Positions 6,638 through 8,696 of a stretch of 8,696 nucleotides of DNA are shown in pieces. The DNA is from Planctomycetaceae bacterium (lineage in GTDB: Bacteria > Planctomycetota > Planctomycetia > Planctomycetales > Planctomycetaceae). Under the pieces are notes generated by a model. That model saw only the letters and a list, made by a program, of their open reading frames with translations, did no database searches and was not told the origin of the DNA. The stretch lies in NCBI GenBank assembly GCA_015487825.1, contig WFOZ01000857.1, forward strand, positions 1 through 8,696, written 5' to 3'. Numbering within the stretch: the stretch's first letter is position 1; every line of letters begins with the position of its first letter. The translations under genes and the position numbers were made by a program.

Positions 6638-6925
6638 TCGATGGATCGCCTCAGGCATAAATTGTGTGAGTCGCGAGTTTCCAAGTGAAAGATTATTGTA
6701 GTGGTAGCATACCTCAACTCTTGCACTACAACCCCGGATTGTACATGGGGACATGTTTAATAAGCAAGACATCGCCGTAAAGATCTGTTTTTTCAATCGA
6801 TCGGATTCAACCGCTAAATACGATCGAGCTGCTCGCGTCGATATTCGGGCATTAATTGAATATCATATCCCGTCATTGGTACGCACAGCATACCCCGCAA
6901 CAGACCTTTAGTTGAAAAACAATCC
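6638..6925. other. Divergent intergenic region, 288 bases
   Basis: It should hold the promoters of the 109-aa membrane protein gene (minus) and the beta-helix gene (plus). No convincing -35/-10 pair was found for either. An 8-bp inverted repeat lies at 6696-6731 and a short ACATG/CATGT hairpin at 6743-6756. Confidence 0.5.
6696..6731. repeat. 8-bp inverted repeat upstream of the 109-aa gene
   Basis: TTGTAGTG (6696-6703) and CACTACAA (6724-6731) are perfect reverse complements, 20 bases apart. Position and spacing would suit a regulator-binding site or a leader hairpin for the minus-strand gene, but one such repeat can arise by chance. Confidence 0.35.
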
Positions 6926-8278
6926 ATGAAATCCTACATCGTTTCAGTTCTTTTTCTTCTTTGCACGTTACAGAGTTTCGCTCAAGAAAAGAGCTCTGCT
7001 CCAACAATGCTTTCAGTGAACCAGTACAGCTCAATCCAACAGGCGATTGACGCCAATCCCGGGAAGATGATTTATCTACCGGCTGGGGATTATGAAATCT
7101 CTGAGAAGATTCGGATTCGTTCCAATCAGAGTGGGCTGTTTGGTACAGGACGAATCATTCAAGTGAATTCGCAGGCTCCCATTATTGAAATTGAGGGAGT
7201 TTCCAACGTACGCTTGCAGGGTGTTACGCTCACACGTGCTGAGAATAAAATGAAGACAAGAGCTGAGGCGGTTCTGGCGATCCATTGCAAAAATGTCGAG
7301 ATCGATCATGTGCAGATTGTTGATAACCGTACTCGTTCCGGGGCAATTGCCGTGCGAAATTGCGTGGGAGTTCGTATTACCGATTGCCTGGTACAAAATT
7401 ACATGCAGATTACTGTTGATGACCGCACCGCAAGCAGCGACTGGGGATATGCTTTCAACTGCATTGATGGCAGCGGTATTGTGGTAACCGAAAGCCAATC
7501 CGTTTTGATTCGAGGAAACCGCGTCATTGAAACTCATTTGTTGCCGACGCGGGAAATTCAAAAGAAATACGACCTCGGCAAAATCATCAAAAAGAATTCC
7601 GTTAAGGGAACGATCATTTCTGAAGAAACCTGGAACCGCACCCATGTGAGCAACTGGCACCAGGGCTCTGCGATAATCGTTTCCTCTCCTGAATCATCTG
7701 AGACAATTCAAATACTCGGTAACAGAATCGAAAACGCTGCTCAGGGGATTGATATTCATGCTGATCACGTTCTGATTTCACAAAACATTGTCAACAATGC
7801 CTTTGTCGGCATGAAAGCGATGCACGGCTCCCGGCATGTAATTATCATCGGTAACCAGTTCATCAAAAACGATCTGTGGAGTATCGGCCTGATGCCCGGG
7901 GTAGCGTCTCATGCGGCCTCGGCAGGCAAAGAGGGAAAGCCACCAACGAAAGCAAACATCGATGGCGGTTCGATTATCGCCAATAACATCATTTCCGATT
8001 TCGGTTACGGTCACGCCCACTGGATCTGGAAAGATAATGGCTCACCGATCAAATTAGATGCCGGACAAAAACCGACGAATCCACCCTTGAAAGATGTCAT
8101 CATCCAGGGGAATATCGTTTACAATTCGGGTCACGATGAATTAAACGCCTCTCCCGATAATCGCCCGAGATACCGATTCGCCATCATCGTCGCCAGTGAA
8201 GTCAAAGGGTTACACTTCGCCAACAATATTCTGCACCCCGGTCACGAAGGAGTTTCGAACATTTCGATTAAACAGTAA
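6926..8278 (+). CDS. Secreted right-handed parallel beta-helix protein (pectate lyase-like fold)
   Basis: A 450-aa protein. Residues 1-19 are a Sec signal peptide: a Lys head, a hydrophobic core, and a likely cleavage after SFA (17-19). Residues about 31-80 match the start of pectate-lyase-superfamily beta-helices: SSIQQAIDANPG, then IYLPAGDYEIS and a LFGTG turn. From about 91 to 435 there are many short strand-turn repeats of the PbH1/NosD type, such as IRGNRVIE, ILGNRIENA, ISQNIVNNAF, IIGNQFIKND, IANNIISDFG and IQGNIVYNSG. Residues about 201-245, a long charged insert, interrupt the helix. The family includes polysaccharide lyases, hydrolases and non-enzymatic binders, and no catalytic set could be assigned, so the substrate is unknown. 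It probably acts in the periplasm or outside the cell. Start: ATG 6926 directly opens the signal peptide, though no Shine-Dalgarno sequence is evident. The gene appears monocistronic. Confidence 0.9.
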   Translation: MKSYIVSVLFLLCTLQSFAQEKSSAPTMLSVNQYSSIQQAIDANPGKMIYLPAGDYEISEKIRIRSNQSGLFGTGRIIQVNSQAPIIEIEGVSNVRLQGVTLTRAENKMKTRAEAVLAIHCKNVEIDHVQIVDNRTRSGAIAVRNCVGVRITDCLVQNYMQITVDDRTASSDWGYAFNCIDGSGIVVTESQSVLIRGNRVIETHLLPTREIQKKYDLGKIIKKNSVKGTIISEETWNRTHVSNWHQGSAIIVSSPESSETIQILGNRIENAAQGIDIHADHVLISQNIVNNAFVGMKAMHGSRHVIIIGNQFIKNDLWSIGLMPGVASHAASAGKEGKPPTKANIDGGSIIANNIISDFGYGHAHWIWKDNGSPIKLDAGQKPTNPPLKDVIIQGNIVYNSGHDELNASPDNRPRYRFAIIVASEVKGLHFANNILHPGHEGVSNISIKQ

Positions 8279-8326
8279 AAGCGCACTCTGCAACACTTAA
8301 CTTGGTGCATCACCAGTCAGTCTCAC

Positions 8327-8500
8327 CGGGGTAGCCCGTCCACTTTTAGTGGACGGGTCGCGAAACGACAGGATGCTGCGCCATGTGATTTGTTTTGCTC
8401 TTCTGCTATCGTGTATGGAAAACTGAAGAAGAACTGAAACCACATGGCGCGTCATCCTGTGCCTGCGGCACCCAACCACCAGAGGTGGTCGGGCTCCCCG
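8327..8500. repeat. REPIN/MITE-like imperfect palindrome, 174 bases
   Basis: The left arm 8327-8387 and right arm 8441-8500 are imperfect reverse complements over their full length. The inner ends match best: GCGCCATGTG (8378-8387) with CACATGGCGC (8441-8450). Each arm carries its own hairpin. The left is CCCGTCCACT/AGTGGACGGG (8335-8344, 8348-8357) with a TTT loop. The right is ACCACC/GGTGGT (8475-8480, 8484-8489), extended outward by CCC/GGG (8471-8473, 8491-8493). Partial complementarity continues into the 53-base centre. Two inverted hairpin units around a short spacer is the layout of a REPIN or a small non-autonomous element. No flanking target duplication was identified. Confidence 0.75.
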
Positions 8501-8578
8501 CTATGAGCGAAACTATGAACGAATTAGAAAACGACGGCAACGAATTGGGTAAAGTCGTTGAGGTATTTTCCGGAGTTA

Positions 8579-8608
8579 TTGTCAAATGTTGTGTTCTGGA
8601 AATTTGAT
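8579..8608 (+). promoter_or_regulatory. Possible promoter of the gene at the right edge
   Basis: TTGTCA (8579-8584) matches the -35 consensus at 5 of 6 bases. After 18 bases comes TTTGAT (8603-8608), 4 of 6 to the -10. Transcription would start near 8615, right at the first base of the foldable leader. Confidence 0.35.
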
Positions 8609-8615
8609 GAAAGGT

Positions 8616-8675
8616 GGCGTATCCTGCTGAATCTTTTCAACCTTCAGCAAGCCCACATGGGCCAAGGAGTACGCC
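8616..8675 (+). promoter_or_regulatory. Foldable leader, possible three-way junction hiding the Shine-Dalgarno
   Basis: Closing stem: GGCGTA (8616-8621) pairs with TACGCC (8670-8675), and after a bulged G8669, TCC (8622-8624) with T8625 pairs with AGGA (8665-8668). Second helix: TGCTGAA (8625-8631, sharing T8625) with TTCAGCA (8643-8649), loop of 11. Third helix: GCCC (8651-8654) with GGGC (8659-8662), loop of 4. The closing stem takes up most of the AAGGAG ribosome binding site at 8664-8669. No known riboswitch consensus was recognised. The pairing was found by eye, without energy calculation. Confidence 0.5.
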
Positions 8676-8696
8676 GTGAGTCAGAATACGATAGCC
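8676..8696 (+). CDS. Start of a gene truncated by the window edge
   Basis: GTG at 8676 is preceded by AAGGAG (8664-8669) with a 6-base spacer, an excellent ribosome binding site. Only seven codons are visible, reading MSQNTIA, and the frame is open at the edge. The product cannot be identified. The foldable leader and possible promoter directly upstream support a real start. A transposase or other mobile gene is possible given the palindrome nearby, but nothing in the seven codons shows it. Confidence 0.6.

Larger units (their letters stand above)
8279..8675. other. Intergenic region with structured elements, 397 bases
   Basis: It contains a large imperfect palindrome (8327-8500), a candidate promoter and a foldable leader, each described separately. 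A 34-codon frame at 8503-8607 has no ribosome binding site and no recognisable features. Confidence 0.6.

Noticed and set aside
6638..6796. N-terminal extension of the 109-aa membrane protein
   Set aside because: The extra 53 residues lack any pattern, while the hydrophobic helix begins directly after the Met at 6637.
7076..7660. 194-codon minus-strand frame inside the beta-helix gene
   Set aside because: It is a shadow of a gene with a signal peptide and clear repeats, and has no recognisable content.
8287..8307. Terminator after the beta-helix gene
   Set aside because: TGCA ends can pair, but the stem is broken after four bases and no T-run follows.
8395..8607. 70-codon frame starting in the large palindrome, or its 34-codon part from ATG 8503
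   Set aside because: Half of it is palindrome sequence and the 8503 start has no Shine-Dalgarno. The 34-codon part could be a remnant, but nothing supports that.
8590..8675. Hammerhead ribozyme in the right-edge leader
   Set aside because: A three-way junction is possible, but the conserved CUGANGA and GAAA core elements are not placed around it.

Overview
The window looks like part of a planctomycete chromosome, plausibly from a moderate-GC member of the Planctomycetaceae such as a Gimesia-like genus. The genus is a guess. The evidence is the gene content: a DUF1559 pseudopilin-like protein with a C-terminal H-X9-DG motif, a small lipoprotein with a carboxypeptidase-regulatory-like fold directly after it, a very large TPR / FG-GAP / UnbV protein, a membrane protein with an MJ0042-type zinc ribbon, and a secreted parallel beta-helix protein. 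No plasmid, phage, CRISPR, tRNA or rRNA gene and no complete insertion sequence was seen.

Layout. Positions 1-245 are non-coding and hold one copy of a structured repeat. A possible 74-aa membrane protein follows (246-470). A near-consensus promoter (514-542) then drives the DUF1559 gene (start 622, not further upstream). A strong intrinsic terminator (1674-1711) separates it from the lipoprotein gene, whose best start is the GTG at 1779. Two stem-loops (2254-2333) fill the gap to the convergent TPR/FG-GAP/UnbV gene (2348-5335, minus strand, GTG start). The 372-base divergent gap 5336-5707 carries two more copies of the repeat seen at the left end, in inverted orientation to each other. After it come the zinc-ribbon membrane protein (5708-6136, plus), a 109-aa two-helix membrane protein (6308-6637, minus) and, divergently, the secreted beta-helix protein (6926-8278, plus).

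The last 400 bases hold no recognised gene but are highly structured. A 174-base imperfect palindrome whose arms each contain a small hairpin (8327-8500) resembles a REPIN or MITE-like element. It is followed by a possible promoter, a leader that can fold as a three-way junction burying the Shine-Dalgarno sequence (8616-8675), and the first seven codons of a gene that leaves the window.

How the genes relate: all recognised products are predicted to sit in the membrane or outside the cytoplasm. The DUF1559/lipoprotein pair is a recurring planctomycete arrangement as I recall it. The other genes are single units with no visible shared pathway. The least explained material is in the intergenic structured repeats and the leader at the right edge.
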